39,949 bases of DNA from an uncultured Oscillospiraceae bacterium (GCA_910579725.1 CAJTUD010000021.1:1-39949), one strand, 5' to 3'; positions 15,575 through 24,612 are shown, numbered from the stretch's first letter. Made by a program: numbers and translations. The notes: generated by a model not told the origin, from the letters alone.

Positions 15575-16414
15575 ATGATGTGTGTGCCCTCGAAGCCCTG
15601 TATCCTCCAGCAAAATGATTTCGGCGGCGACGGCTCTGTCCTGATCGGCATTTGCAAAAGTGTGGACCCGGAGCTGGAGAGCTATGTTGCCGGAGGCCTG
15701 CCCAGGTTTGACATTCCCCGCGCTTCCATTTCCCTGGAAAACAAGATTCGATACTGGCCCGACGGCACAGTATTCGTCTCGGTGGTGGACCCCGGCGTGG
15801 GAACAGAGAGGCGCAGCTGCGTGGCCAGACTGAAAAGCGGAGGCTATGTAATCACCCCGGACAACGGAACCCTGACCCTTCAGGTGGCGGGGGAGCAGAT
15901 CAGCGAGGTGCGCCAGATCGACGAGGCGGCCAACCGCCTGCCGGACAGCGCCGGATGCGAGATCTTCCATGGACGGGACCTGTTTGCCTATACCGCCGCC
16001 CGTCTGGCCGCCGGACAAATTACCTTTGAAGATGTAGGCCCCGCCTACCCGGTGGAGGAGATCGTGACCTACCAGCTCGATTACGGCAAAATTGATGAGG
16101 AGGGTGCTCACGGCTATTTCAGCGGCTGCATGCAGACCTTCGGAAATCTGGAGACCAACATCCGGATCCGGGACTTTGAAGCCCTGTCCGTATCCCAGGG
16201 GAGCATGGTCCGCGTGGTCATCCGCCAGGAAGGAAAAACCGTTTTTGACAGAGCAGTTCTCTACCACAAATCCTTCGGATATGCGCCCCCCGGCGGGGAG
16301 ATATTGTATAACAGCAGCACCGGCTTCATGGGCCTGGGGCTGAATAAGGAGAGTTTTATGGAGCGATACGGCGTCGGCGTGGGAAAAGAGTGGACCATTG
16401 ATATAAAGCCATGA
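15575..16414 (+). CDS. SAM hydroxide adenosyltransferase family protein (DUF62), paralogue 1
   Basis: About 279 residues, both family domains present. Known members hydrolyse S-adenosylmethionine to adenosine and methionine with a water activated by an Asp-Arg-His triad; the halogenases FlA and SalL share the fold but lack the triad. Here the triad is complete: D72 and R79 in VVDPGVGTERR, H132 in FHGRD. NDFG (14-17) replaces the usual TDFG ribose-binding start, keeping the aspartate; ITPDNGTLT (93-101) follows. The C-domain runs from about residue 180 to GMFMGL-type ending NSSTGFMGLGLNKESF. ATG 15575 abuts GGAG; GTG 15584 has better spacing and may be the real start. First gene of the operon; overlaps the next by four bases. 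Confidence 0.88.
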   Translation: MMCVPSKPCILQQNDFGGDGSVLIGICKSVDPELESYVAGGLPRFDIPRASISLENKIRYWPDGTVFVSVVDPGVGTERRSCVARLKSGGYVITPDNGTLTLQVAGEQISEVRQIDEAANRLPDSAGCEIFHGRDLFAYTAARLAAGQITFEDVGPAYPVEEIVTYQLDYGKIDEEGAHGYFSGCMQTFGNLETNIRIRDFEALSVSQGSMVRVVIRQEGKTVFDRAVLYHKSFGYAPPGGEILYNSSTGFMGLGLNKESFMERYGVGVGKEWTIDIKP

Positions 16415-16923
16415 GCGGGAAAAGATTTCTTCACATCGTCCTCCAGACCGATTTCGGGGCGGCGGACGAGGGCATCGCTGATCTGTACGGGATCTGCAAG
16501 CGCGTCTGCGGCGACATCCGGGTCTTTGACCTGTCCCACACCATTCCGCAGTTCAACATCGCGGCGGCGGCCCGATCCCTGGCCGGTACGCTGGCCGCAT
16601 GGCCGGAGGAGACCGTGTTCGCCTCCACCGTAGTGGACCCGGCCGCTCCGGCGGCGCGGGCGCTGTGCGTGGTCAAGACGCGGAACAACCGCTACGTGGT
16701 GGCTCCGGACAACGGAACGCTGGCAGAAGCGGCCCGGCGGTATGGCGTTGAATGGGTCAGGGATCTGAGCGAGCTGCGGGAGGTCTATCTGCAAAGCGAG
16801 GAGAGCGCCGTCTGCCACGGCAGAGACGTGGCCTACTGTGCCGCCGCCGTGGCGCGTCAGCTGCCCCAGGTCACTCTGGGCTCCGCCTATCCCGGCGGGG
16901 AAATCGTGCCGCTGGCAGAATAA
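16411..16923 (+). CDS. Short SAM hydroxide adenosyltransferase-like protein (paralogue 2, N-domain only)
   Basis: Only 170 residues, against about 280 for its neighbours. It contains the N-terminal domain: LQTDFG (11-16), VVDPAAPAAR with D76 and R83, VVAPDNGTL and CHGRD with H136. The glycine-rich VDPGVG loop has become VDPAAPAA, and the protein stops after SAYPGGEIV, just where the C-terminal domain would begin. It ends at a clean stop with 68 bases of spacer and no remnant C-domain, so this looks like a stable short form rather than a fresh frameshift. In the family the active site forms between the N-domain of one subunit and the C-domain of the next, so it would need a partner paralogue. 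Confidence 0.82.
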   Translation: MSGKRFLHIVLQTDFGAADEGIADLYGICKRVCGDIRVFDLSHTIPQFNIAAAARSLAGTLAAWPEETVFASTVVDPAAPAARALCVVKTRNNRYVVAPDNGTLAEAARRYGVEWVRDLSELREVYLQSEESAVCHGRDVAYCAAAVARQLPQVTLGSAYPGGEIVPLAE

Positions 16924-16932
16924 CGGGCATTG

Positions 16933-16952
16933 GCCCGCCTCCCAAGGCGGGC
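16933..16952 (+). promoter_or_regulatory. Intra-operon hairpin ahead of the ECF S component
   Basis: An 8-bp stem GCCCGCCT / AGGCGGGC with loop CCCA, with no U-tract. It lies in the longest early spacer of the operon and could tune stability or partial termination between the enzymes and the transporter. Confidence 0.45.
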
Positions 16953-16991
16953 TGAGCAATAAAAGAGAGGTTATTTTAGGAGGAAAAAATT

Positions 16992-17564
16992 ATGAAAAGC
17001 AAATTCTCACTGGGTCAGTTCAACACGCGCACCACGGTAGCCATCGGCATTGGAACCGCCATTTTCATCGTTCTGTTCTGGTTCATCAAGATTCCCACTC
17101 CCATCCCCGGCGTCACCTTCCAGGCGGCCTCTGCTCTGTGCGCCATATTCGCGTGCCTCTTCGGGCCGGTGGCGGGCTTCTTGATCGGCTTCATCGGTCA
17201 CGTGCTCACCGACGCGCTGTCCTGGGGCGGCGTATGGTGGAGCTGGGCTCTGGCCAACGGTCTGGCCGGCTTTATTTTTGGTTTTACCTATAAAAAGACC
17301 CGGGTGGAAGAGGGTATCTTCAAGGGGAAGGACATTTTGATATTCAATGTAGTGCAGGTAATCGCCAACATCCTGGCCTGGGCGCTCATCGCTCCCGCCG
17401 GCGACGTGGTGATCTTCAAGGAGGTAGCCAGCGTGGTATTCCTGCAGGGTATCTCCTCGGCCATTAACAACTGCATTTCCACCGGAATTTTCGGCACCCT
17501 GCTCCTGGTGGCCTATGCTGCCACCAAGACCAAGAAGGGAAGCCTGAGCAGGAAAAACGGATAA
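16992..17564 (+). CDS. ECF transporter S component, UPF0397-like
   Basis: A 190-residue membrane protein with about five to six helices. The N-terminal TTVAIGIGTAIFIVLFWF, the segment IPTPIPGV and FGPVAGFLIGFIGHVLTDAL, then WGGVWWSWALANGLAGFIFGF, match the UPF0397 family, which is regularly encoded with a double ATPase and an EcfT protein. Those two genes follow here after the nucleoside hydrolase. S components bind the substrate and deliver it by toppling in the membrane. The substrate of UPF0397 is not established; the surrounding enzymes suggest SAM, a nucleoside or a related sulphonium or adenosyl compound. Strong AGGAGG site before ATG. Confidence 0.88.
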   Translation: MKSKFSLGQFNTRTTVAIGIGTAIFIVLFWFIKIPTPIPGVTFQAASALCAIFACLFGPVAGFLIGFIGHVLTDALSWGGVWWSWALANGLAGFIFGFTYKKTRVEEGIFKGKDILIFNVVQVIANILAWALIAPAGDVVIFKEVASVVFLQGISSAINNCISTGIFGTLLLVAYAATKTKKGSLSRKNG

Positions 17565-17587
17565 AACAAGAAGGAGGAGAGCGGCCT

Positions 17588-18538
17588 ATGCTGACCAAAG
17601 CGCAGCGCCTGCAAATGTTGCAAGTACCCACCGGAAGGGTGGATATGGTATTGGACACGGATACATACAACGAGGTGGACGACCAATTTGCTCTGGCGTT
17701 CCTGCTGCGCAGCGTGGACCAGGTGTCGCTGCGGGCCGTATACGCCGCCCCCTTCCACGCGCAGCCCTTTTTCCCCACGCCGCTCATCCGCTGGCGCTCC
17801 GAAAGCCCGGAAGACGGCATGGAGCGCAGCTATGAAGAAATCCGGCATATCATCGCGCTGTGCGGCGGGGACTTCCCCGGCGAGGTGAAGAAGGGGGCCC
17901 GCCGCTTCCTGCCGGACCGCCGTACCCCTGTGTCCTCGCCGGCGGCGCTGGATCTGGCGGAGCGGGCCATGGGGTACTCTCCGGAACGCCCCCTCTATGT
18001 GGCTGCCATTGCGGCGCTGACCAACATCGCCTCCGCCCTTCTGCTCAACCCGGAGATCGCGGAGCGGATGGTGGTGTGTGCGCTCGCCGGCAACGCCCAC
18101 GATGTGCCGGCCACCGATGAGTTCAATCTGATGCAGGACGTGGCGGCGGCCCAGGTGCTCTTCGACAGCGGCGTACCCCTGGTTCAGCTGCCCTGCGAGG
18201 GCGTGGTGGACCGCTTCGCGATTACGGTCCCTGAGCTCCGGGCGCGTCTGGAGGGACAAGGGCCCCTGTGCGCCTACCTCTTTGACGCCGCCAGAGAGCT
18301 GATCGAATGGTGCAGCCCGGAGGGCGGGGGCTCGCATCCCATATGGGATGTGTGCGCCGCCGCATGGCCCATGAATCAGGGGGATCGGTTCATGACCGGA
18401 CGCCTGGTCCCCACGCCCGGCATTGCCGCAGACCGGCGCTATTTTCCCCGGGAGGACGCGCCTGTCATGTATTATGTGGAGCAGATCCGGCGGGAGGCGC
18501 TGTATGACCGCCTCTTCACCGCACTGGCGGGCGTGTGA
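17588..18538 (+). CDS. Inosine-uridine-type nucleoside hydrolase
   Basis: A 316-residue member of the IUNH fold, which cleaves ribonucleosides to base and ribose with a tightly bound calcium. The calcium aspartates are in DTDTYNEVDD (D23, D25, D31, D32); the loop is two residues longer than in the classical DxDxxxDD. Further family features are ALTNIASAL, DEFNLMQDVAAAQVLF and IWDVCAAAW, where the usual histidine before the last calcium aspartate is replaced by tryptophan. In this operon it is well placed to split adenosine released by the SAM hydrolases. Exact base specificity cannot be read from the sequence. Confidence 0.9.
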   Translation: MLTKAQRLQMLQVPTGRVDMVLDTDTYNEVDDQFALAFLLRSVDQVSLRAVYAAPFHAQPFFPTPLIRWRSESPEDGMERSYEEIRHIIALCGGDFPGEVKKGARRFLPDRRTPVSSPAALDLAERAMGYSPERPLYVAAIAALTNIASALLLNPEIAERMVVCALAGNAHDVPATDEFNLMQDVAAAQVLFDSGVPLVQLPCEGVVDRFAITVPELRARLEGQGPLCAYLFDAARELIEWCSPEGGGSHPIWDVCAAAWPMNQGDRFMTGRLVPTPGIAADRRYFPREDAPVMYYVEQIRREALYDRLFTALAGV

Positions 18539-18578
18539 ACCAGGCCGGACAAGCAGATAAGCAAGGGAGGAGCAGAAT

Positions 18579-20291
18579 ATGGACGAGCAGATCGCAGTCC
18601 GATTTGAGCATTTTACCTTTCAATACTACGCCCAGGCGGAGCCTACCCTGCATGACATCAATCTGGAAATCCGCAAGCACGAAAAGGTCCTGATTGTCGG
18701 TCCCAGCGGCAGCGGGAAGAGCACTCTGGCCCACTGCATCAACGGCTTGATTCCCTTCGCGTTCAAAGGAAAGATCGAGGGAAAACTGGAGCTGGACGGC
18801 CAGGACACGGCGGGGATGAATATCTTTGACCGCAGCATCAAGGTGGGTACGGTTTTGCAGGACTCCGACACCCAGTTTGTGGGATTGTCGGTGGCGGAGG
18901 ACATCGCCTTCGCCATGGAAAACGACTGTGTGCCGCAGGAGGAAATGAAGCGCCGGGTGGCGGAGGTGGGCCAGATTGTCGGCGTGGACAGTATTCTGGG
19001 CAGCGAGCCCAGCGAGATTTCCGGCGGACAGAAGCAGAGGACCACTCTGGCCGGCGTGCTGGTCAACCATGCGGAGATTCTCCTCTTTGACGAGCCCCTG
19101 GCCAATCTGGACCCGGCTACGGGAAAAACCGCCATTGAGATCATTGACACAGTCCATCGCACCCAGAACAAGACCACCATTATCATTGAGCACCGTCTGG
19201 AGGATGTGCTCCACCGCCCGGTAGACCGTATCATTCTGATGAAGGAAGGCCGCATTCTGGCCGACACGGACCCCCATTCTCTGTGCGCCTCCTCCCTGCT
19301 GGTGGCCAACGGCATCCGGGAACCTCTCTACCTCTCCGCGCTGAAGCGGGCGGGCGTCAAGATCACCGCCGACATGCAACCGGGGTATATGGACACCATT
19401 CGCCTGCCCGAGGACTGCGTGGAGCAGTACCGGGCCTGGAACGAGCGGCAGGCCGCTCCGGAGGCGGCTCCCGAGGGGGAAGAACTGCTGCGGGTGGAGG
19501 ACGTGTCCTTCTCCTATCTGGGACAGAAAGACAACGTATCCTCCGTCAGCTTCTCCCTGCGCAAGGGGGAGATGATTGCCCTGATCGGCCGCAACGGCGC
19601 AGGGAAATCCACCTTGAGCAAGCTTATCTGCGGCATCGCACGTCCGGACAAGGGCCGCATTCTCTGCGGCGGCGAGGACACCGCCCCGATGAGCATCAAG
19701 GAAATCGCCGACCGCATCGGCTTCGTGATGCAGAACCCAAACCAGATGATCAGCAAGGCCATGATCTACGACGAGGTGGCTCTGGGACTGCGCTACCGCG
19801 GGGTGCCGGAGGAGGATATCCGGCCCCGGGTGGAGCGGGCGCTGAAGGTCTGCGGCCTGGACGAGTTTATCGAGTGGCCCATTTCCGCTCTGAGCTTCGG
19901 GCAGAAGAAGCGCGTGACCATCGCCGCCATTCTGGTGCTGGAGCCCAGCATCATGATTCTGGACGAACCCACGGCAGGGCAGGACTACAAGCACTACACC
20001 GAAATCATGGACTTCCTGGAGCAGATCAACCGTCTGGGCATCACGGTCATTCTGGTGACGCACGACATGCACCTGATGCAGGAGTACACCTCCCGGGCCA
20101 TCGTCATGAACAACAGCCGCCTGCTGGCCTCCGGCCGGCCCAGCGACATCCTGACAAACCGGGAGCTGATTGAGAGCGCCAACCTGAAGGAGACGTCCCT
20201 GTTCACCCTGTGTGAGAAGCTGGGCATTCAGGACGCCTCCCGCTTTATCCAGAATTTCATCGATTTCGAGCGGAAGGAGCGGCGGAAATGA
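18579..20291 (+). CDS. ECF transporter ATPase, fused EcfA1-EcfA2
   Basis: A 570-residue protein carrying two ABC ATPase domains in one chain. First domain: Walker A GPSGSGKST 41-49, signature SEISGGQKQR 145-154, Walker B ILLFDEP. Second domain: Walker A GRNGAGKST 337-345, signature LSFGQKKR 438-445, Walker B IMILDEP and H-loop VTHD. The two are joined by a linker of about 60 residues. The second signature has SFGQ in place of SGGQ. It powers import through the EcfT protein encoded next (four-base overlap). This fused form is typical of transporters paired with UPF0397 S components and means the operon has a dedicated, not shared, energising module. Confidence 0.95.
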   Translation: MDEQIAVRFEHFTFQYYAQAEPTLHDINLEIRKHEKVLIVGPSGSGKSTLAHCINGLIPFAFKGKIEGKLELDGQDTAGMNIFDRSIKVGTVLQDSDTQFVGLSVAEDIAFAMENDCVPQEEMKRRVAEVGQIVGVDSILGSEPSEISGGQKQRTTLAGVLVNHAEILLFDEPLANLDPATGKTAIEIIDTVHRTQNKTTIIIEHRLEDVLHRPVDRIILMKEGRILADTDPHSLCASSLLVANGIREPLYLSALKRAGVKITADMQPGYMDTIRLPEDCVEQYRAWNERQAAPEAAPEGEELLRVEDVSFSYLGQKDNVSSVSFSLRKGEMIALIGRNGAGKSTLSKLICGIARPDKGRILCGGEDTAPMSIKEIADRIGFVMQNPNQMISKAMIYDEVALGLRYRGVPEEDIRPRVERALKVCGLDEFIEWPISALSFGQKKRVTIAAILVLEPSIMILDEPTAGQDYKHYTEIMDFLEQINRLGITVILVTHDMHLMQEYTSRAIVMNNSRLLASGRPSDILTNRELIESANLKETSLFTLCEKLGIQDASRFIQNFIDFERKERRK

Positions 20292-21121
20292 AGACAAAAC
20301 TCTTTTCCTACAGCGTGGGCAATACGGTTATCCACAAAATGTCCGGCGGCACAAAATTTCTGTGCTTTGTGATGACCTCTCTGGCCGCCATGCTGACCTA
20401 TGATATCCGGGTGCTGCTGTTCATCGCGGTATTTTCCTACTCCCTGCTCCCTGTGGCCAAAATCACCTGGAAGCAGATACGGGGACTCATGTATTACTTT
20501 TTCGCCTTTCTGTGGCTGAACGTGGTGCTGACCTACCTCTTTTCCCCGGAGGCCGGCGTGGAGATGTTCGGCACGCGCACGCTGCTGCTGACCATCACCT
20601 CCCGGTACACCATCACCGCCGAGCAGCTGCTCTATCAGTTTGCCAAAGCCATGAAATATATCGCGGTGATACCCATGGGCATGATCTTTATTTTCACCAC
20701 CGAATCCAGCGAATTTGCCGCTTCCCTCTCCACCGCCGGTATCTCCTATAAGATTTCCTACGCCGTGTCCCTGACGCTGCGCTATTTCCCCGACGTGCAG
20801 CGGGACTATCAGACCATCAGCTTCGCCCAGCAGGCCAGAGGGCTGGAGATGTCCAAAAAGGCAAAGCTGATCGACCGCTTCAAATACGCCGCACAGATTA
20901 TCTTCCCCCTGATCATCTCCTCCCTGACGATGATTGAGAAAATCACCAACGCCATGGATCTGCGGGGCTTTGGCAAAAAGAAAAAACGGACATGGTACAG
21001 CCGCCGTCCCATGAACGCGGCAGATTACGGAGCCATCGCCGTCACCGGCACAATTGCTGCCGTCACAATACTGATGATGATTTTCGCCCCTTACGGGCGG
21101 TTTTGGAATCCTATGATATGA
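20288..21121 (+). CDS. ecfT: ECF transporter transmembrane component EcfT
   Basis: A 277-residue membrane protein with several helices in the first 140 residues and a coupling region. The two short coupling motifs that touch the ATPases are visible as QQARGLE (ARG 183-185) and DLRGFG (225-229). A final helix lies near residues 246-268. It links the S component to the double ATPase. The ATG overlaps the ATPase stop. The N-terminal half matches EcfT/CbiQ proteins in length and order. Confidence 0.93.
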   Translation: MKTKLFSYSVGNTVIHKMSGGTKFLCFVMTSLAAMLTYDIRVLLFIAVFSYSLLPVAKITWKQIRGLMYYFFAFLWLNVVLTYLFSPEAGVEMFGTRTLLLTITSRYTITAEQLLYQFAKAMKYIAVIPMGMIFIFTTESSEFAASLSTAGISYKISYAVSLTLRYFPDVQRDYQTISFAQQARGLEMSKKAKLIDRFKYAAQIIFPLIISSLTMIEKITNAMDLRGFGKKKKRTWYSRRPMNAADYGAIAVTGTIAAVTILMMIFAPYGRFWNPMI

Positions 21122-21147
21122 CAAGAGAAGGAGAGTAGCATCTGCAT

Positions 21148-21999
21148 ATGAGAAAATGGATTGTTATGATGACCGATTTCGGTCCCGACAACACCGGCAC
21201 CGCCACCATGCGCGGCGTGGCCGCCAGCGTGGACAGCGAATTGCAGCTGACCGATCTGACCAACAGCATCGAGCCCTTCAACGTGTGGCAGGCCAGCGAC
21301 GCGCTGATGTACACCGAGCCCTTCTGGCCCGCCGGGACAGTGTTTGTGTCAGTGGTGGACCCGGGGGTGGGCACCTCCCGCCGGGCCTGTGTGGCCAAGC
21401 TGCGGGACGGCAAGTACGTGGTCACGCCGGATAACGGTACCCTGACCCATCTGGCCTCCCGGGTGGGCATCGAGGCAGTCCGGGAGATTGACGAGACGGT
21501 GAACCGCCTTCACGGCACAGAAAAGACCTCTGTCTTTCACGGCCGGGACCTGTTTGCCTACACCGCCGCCCGGCTGGCCGCAGGGATCATCGATTTTGAG
21601 GGCGTGGGTCCCGCCTATCCCGTGGAGGAGATTGTCCGCTGCGACAAGCCGCTGTCGGCAGAGGTGTGCGGCGGGAACCTCACAGGCCGCGTCACCAGCG
21701 TCAGCCGCTATCTGGGCAATCTGTTCACCAATATCCGCGCGGAGGATATGGAGGACAACGGCTTCGTCACCGGGGAGCGCTATCGGGTGATCCTGACCGG
21801 CCTCTCCACCGGACGGACGGTCTTCGACCAGGAGGTGTCTTACGCAGTATCTTTCGGACACGTGGAACAGGGACAGGCGCTGATCTTCAACGGCAGCACC
21901 CTGTATTTGTGCGTGGCGCTCAATCAGGACAGCTTCGCCCGGAAATATCAGATTGATCCGGCGGAAGAATGGAGAATCGAGGTAAAAAAACATGAGTGA
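21148..21999 (+). CDS. SAM hydroxide adenosyltransferase family protein (DUF62), paralogue 3
   Basis: A 283-residue two-domain protein closest to the textbook family pattern. TDFG at 9-12 provides the ribose-contacting aspartate, VVDPGVGTSRR provides D71 and R78, VTPDNGTLTH follows, and FHGRDLFAYTAA provides H131, so the hydrolytic triad is complete. The C-domain begins about residue 175 and ends FNGSTLYLCVALNQDSFARKY. The start follows AGAAGGAGAG at a spacing of about 13, and it opens the second block of four paralogues, directly after EcfT. It overlaps paralogue 4 by eight bases, which argues for coupled translation and similar amounts. Confidence 0.9.
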   Translation: MRKWIVMMTDFGPDNTGTATMRGVAASVDSELQLTDLTNSIEPFNVWQASDALMYTEPFWPAGTVFVSVVDPGVGTSRRACVAKLRDGKYVVTPDNGTLTHLASRVGIEAVREIDETVNRLHGTEKTSVFHGRDLFAYTAARLAAGIIDFEGVGPAYPVEEIVRCDKPLSAEVCGGNLTGRVTSVSRYLGNLFTNIRAEDMEDNGFVTGERYRVILTGLSTGRTVFDQEVSYAVSFGHVEQGQALIFNGSTLYLCVALNQDSFARKYQIDPAEEWRIEVKKHE

Positions 22000-22855
22000 A
22001 AAAATGACAAGAAAACCCTGCATCGTCTGGCAGACGGACTTCACCCTTTCCTGGGGCGCGGTGGCCAGCATGCGCGGCGTGTGCAAAAGCGTGGACCCGG
22101 AGCTGGAATGCGTGGACATCACCCACGAGATCGAGCCCTACAGCATCCTGGCTGCCAGCCGGGAGATCGTGTACGTGGAGCCTTTCTGGCCCAAGGGCAC
22201 CATCTTTGTGTCGGTGGTGGACCCAGGGGTAGGCACCTCCCGCCGGGCCTGCGCGGCCAAGCTGAAGGACGGAAACTATCTGATTACGCCGGATAACGGT
22301 TCTCTGACCCACGCCTTCCACCAGGTGGGCATTGAAGCGGTGCGGGAGATCGACGAGACGGTGAACCGCTGGAAGGGCACCGAGGAGATTTCCGTGTTCC
22401 ACGGCCGGGACCTGTTCGCCTATACCGCCGCCCGGCTGGCCGCGGGGATCATTGATTTTGAGGGCGTGGGACCGGAGTACCCTGTGTCTGAGATCGTCCT
22501 GCTGGACGAGGCTCTGGTGCGGGCGGATGTGGAGGAAGGGGCGGTATCCTGCGTCGTAGGCGGCGCCCGGGATCCCTTCGGCAGCGTGACGTTCAACGCA
22601 ACGATTGCTGACTTCGCCCGCGCTGGTTTCCGCCACGGGGATACGGTAAAGGTGAGCATCCGCCACGCCGGCAAGGATGTGTTCACAGGCGACGTGCTTT
22701 ACCACAAGTCCTTTGGCTACGTACCTCTGGGAGAGCCCATTCTCTTCAACTCCTCTACGGGATATATTTCCATTGGACTCAATCAGGGCAGCTTCCTGAG
22801 CCGGTATCCCTGCCAGACCGGCAAGGAATGGACCGTGGAGCTGCGCCGGAGCTGA
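21992..22855 (+). CDS. SAM hydroxide adenosyltransferase family protein (DUF62), paralogue 4
   Basis: A 287-residue two-domain paralogue. QTDF at 14-17 keeps the aspartate but the following glycine is threonine (TDFT). D77 and R84 in VVDPGVGTSRR and H137 in FHGRD complete the triad. It shares long near-identical stretches with paralogue 3 around FVSVVDPGVGTSRRAC and REIDETVNR, showing that the two arose by local duplication. The C-domain ends LFNSSTGYISIGLNQGSF. Its start lies inside the end of paralogue 3. Confidence 0.9.
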   Translation: MSEKMTRKPCIVWQTDFTLSWGAVASMRGVCKSVDPELECVDITHEIEPYSILAASREIVYVEPFWPKGTIFVSVVDPGVGTSRRACAAKLKDGNYLITPDNGSLTHAFHQVGIEAVREIDETVNRWKGTEEISVFHGRDLFAYTAARLAAGIIDFEGVGPEYPVSEIVLLDEALVRADVEEGAVSCVVGGARDPFGSVTFNATIADFARAGFRHGDTVKVSIRHAGKDVFTGDVLYHKSFGYVPLGEPILFNSSTGYISIGLNQGSFLSRYPCQTGKEWTVELRRS

Positions 22856-22875
22856 GGGCGGAAGGAGACGGAACT

Positions 22876-23727
22876 ATGTGTGCATTCATTGTAACCCAGA
22901 CGGATTTTACCAAGGGAATCTCCACCTGCACCATGGACGGTGTGTGCATGATGGTGGACCCGCAGCTTCGGGTTTTTGACAGCACCCACAACATCCCGTC
23001 CTTTGACACCTATACCGCCTCCACCTCTCTGGATTTTGTGGTGGACTACTGGCCCGCCGGGACGGTGTTCGTCTCGGTGGTGGACCCCGGGGTGGGCACC
23101 TCCCGCCGGGGATGTGTAGCCAAACTGAAAAACGGCTCCTATGTGGTCACACCGGACAACGGCACCCTGACGCACATGCTTCTCCACCCGGGCATCGCCC
23201 AGGTGCGGCAGATTGACGAGGCATATAACCGCCTGCCGGGCAGCGAAGGGGTCAACATCTTCCATGGCCGGGATGTGTTTGCCTACACTGCCGCCCGGCT
23301 GGCTGCGGGAGTGATCTCCTATGAAGAGGTGGGTCCCGCATACCCGGTAGAGGAGATCGTGCGGCATCCCCTGCCCTGCCCCGCGGCAGAGGCGGACGGC
23401 GCGATCACCGGTATGGTGGCCTCGGCGGACACGCACTTCGGACTGGTCTGCTCCAATATCCCCATGGATTGGTTCGCGGAGCAAGGGTTTGCCTACGGCG
23501 ACGTGCTGGAGGTGTCCATCACCGGCGGCGGACGGGAGGTCTACCGTGGGGATGTGCCCTACGTATCCAGCTTCGGCGCGGTGGCGGTAGGCGAGCCGCT
23601 GCTGATGAACAGTGAGGTGCGCACCATCCAGATTGCCGTCAATCAGGAAAACATGACAGACAAATACAAGATCGGCTGCGGCCCGGATTGGCGCATCACC
23701 CTGCGGCGTCAGGCGGCCCGCGGGTAA
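22876..23727 (+). CDS. SAM hydroxide adenosyltransferase family protein (DUF62), paralogue 5
   Basis: A 283-residue two-domain paralogue beginning at ATG 22876 after GGAAGGAG; an in-frame codon at 22828 overlaps the previous gene and is not used. It has TQTDFT at the start (aspartate kept, glycine replaced), D70 and R77 in VVDPGVGTSRR, VTPDNGTLTH and H130 in FHGRDVF. The triad is intact. The C-domain carries a different surface from paralogues 3 and 4 and ends in RTIQIAVNQENMTDKY, lacking the N/S-S-T-G segment seen in paralogues 1 and 4, which would alter the adenine pocket. Confidence 0.9.
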   Translation: MCAFIVTQTDFTKGISTCTMDGVCMMVDPQLRVFDSTHNIPSFDTYTASTSLDFVVDYWPAGTVFVSVVDPGVGTSRRGCVAKLKNGSYVVTPDNGTLTHMLLHPGIAQVRQIDEAYNRLPGSEGVNIFHGRDVFAYTAARLAAGVISYEEVGPAYPVEEIVRHPLPCPAAEADGAITGMVASADTHFGLVCSNIPMDWFAEQGFAYGDVLEVSITGGGREVYRGDVPYVSSFGAVAVGEPLLMNSEVRTIQIAVNQENMTDKYKIGCGPDWRITLRRQAARG

Positions 23728-23766
23728 AAAGAATACTATGAGCAACGTTACAGGAGGAACTCTTTC

Positions 23767-24612
23767 ATGGCGCCCCTGGTATTTTTAACAGATTTCGGCA
23801 TGGACGACGGCGCGGTCAGCGCCATGTACGGCGTGGCCTACGGTGTGGATCCGGCGCTGAATATTTCCGACCTGACCCACGGTATCACCCCCTACGACGT
23901 ATGGGAAGCCAGCTACCGGCTGGTGCAGACGGTGAACTACTGGCCGGCGGGTACCGTGTTTGTGTCGGTGGTGGACCCCGGCGTCGGCTCGGACCGGCGC
24001 AGCATTGTGGCGCAGACCGCCGCCGGACATCTGATTGTCACCCCGGACAACGGCACCCTGACCCACGTGCGGCGCAAGTCCGGCATCACCGGAGTACGAA
24101 TCATTGACGAGACGCGCAACCGCCTGGCCGGCTCCGAGCAGAGCTATACCTTCTATGGGCGGGATGTATACGCCTATACCGGCGCGCGTCTGGCCGCCGG
24201 AGCCATCACCTTCGAGGCGGTGGGCCCTGCGGCGGAGCCGGACTCCATCATTGAACTGCCCATTACAGAGGCCCGCCGCCAGGGAGAGCGGGTGGAAGGG
24301 ACCATCGACGTGCTGGACGTGCGCTTCGGCAGTCTTTGGACCAACATTTCCCGCGAACTGTTCCGGACCCTGGGCATCCAGTTCGGCCAGCGGGCAGAGC
24401 TTACCATCACCAACGACACCCGGACCGTCTACCGCAACACCATGATCTACGCGCAGTCCTTCTCCGGCGTTTTTGTCGGAGAGCCTCTGCTGTATGTCAA
24501 CTCGCTGGACTGCATGGCGGTGGCGATCAACCAGGGCAGTTTTGCCAAGGCGTACAATATCGGCGTGGGCAACAGCTGGAAGATTGCCGTCGGACCGGAC
24601 ACCCGGCGGTAA
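23767..24612 (+). CDS. SAM hydroxide adenosyltransferase family protein (DUF62), paralogue 6, His-to-Tyr variant
   Basis: A 281-residue two-domain paralogue with TDFGMDDG (8-15), D70 and R77 in VVDPGVGSDRR, and VTPDNGTLTH. At the position of the catalytic histidine it reads FYGRDVY, so the residue is Y130. The triad is therefore broken: it may use another nucleophile or act as a binding or structural subunit. The C-domain ends LYVNSLDCMAVAINQGSFAKAY. The start is preceded by ACAGGAGG. It is the last paralogue before the ribokinase gene; the two are separated by 25 bases. Confidence 0.9.
   Translation: MAPLVFLTDFGMDDGAVSAMYGVAYGVDPALNISDLTHGITPYDVWEASYRLVQTVNYWPAGTVFVSVVDPGVGSDRRSIVAQTAAGHLIVTPDNGTLTHVRRKSGITGVRIIDETRNRLAGSEQSYTFYGRDVYAYTGARLAAGAITFEAVGPAAEPDSIIELPITEARRQGERVEGTIDVLDVRFGSLWTNISRELFRTLGIQFGQRAELTITNDTRTVYRNTMIYAQSFSGVFVGEPLLYVNSLDCMAVAINQGSFAKAYNIGVGNSWKIAVGPDTRR

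Noticed and set aside
18516..20297. A 593-codon open frame on the minus strand opposite the double ATPase
   Set aside because: It lies fully antisense to a clearly conserved gene, has low-complexity His/Gln/Leu-rich translation and no ribosome site; high GC makes such frames common here.
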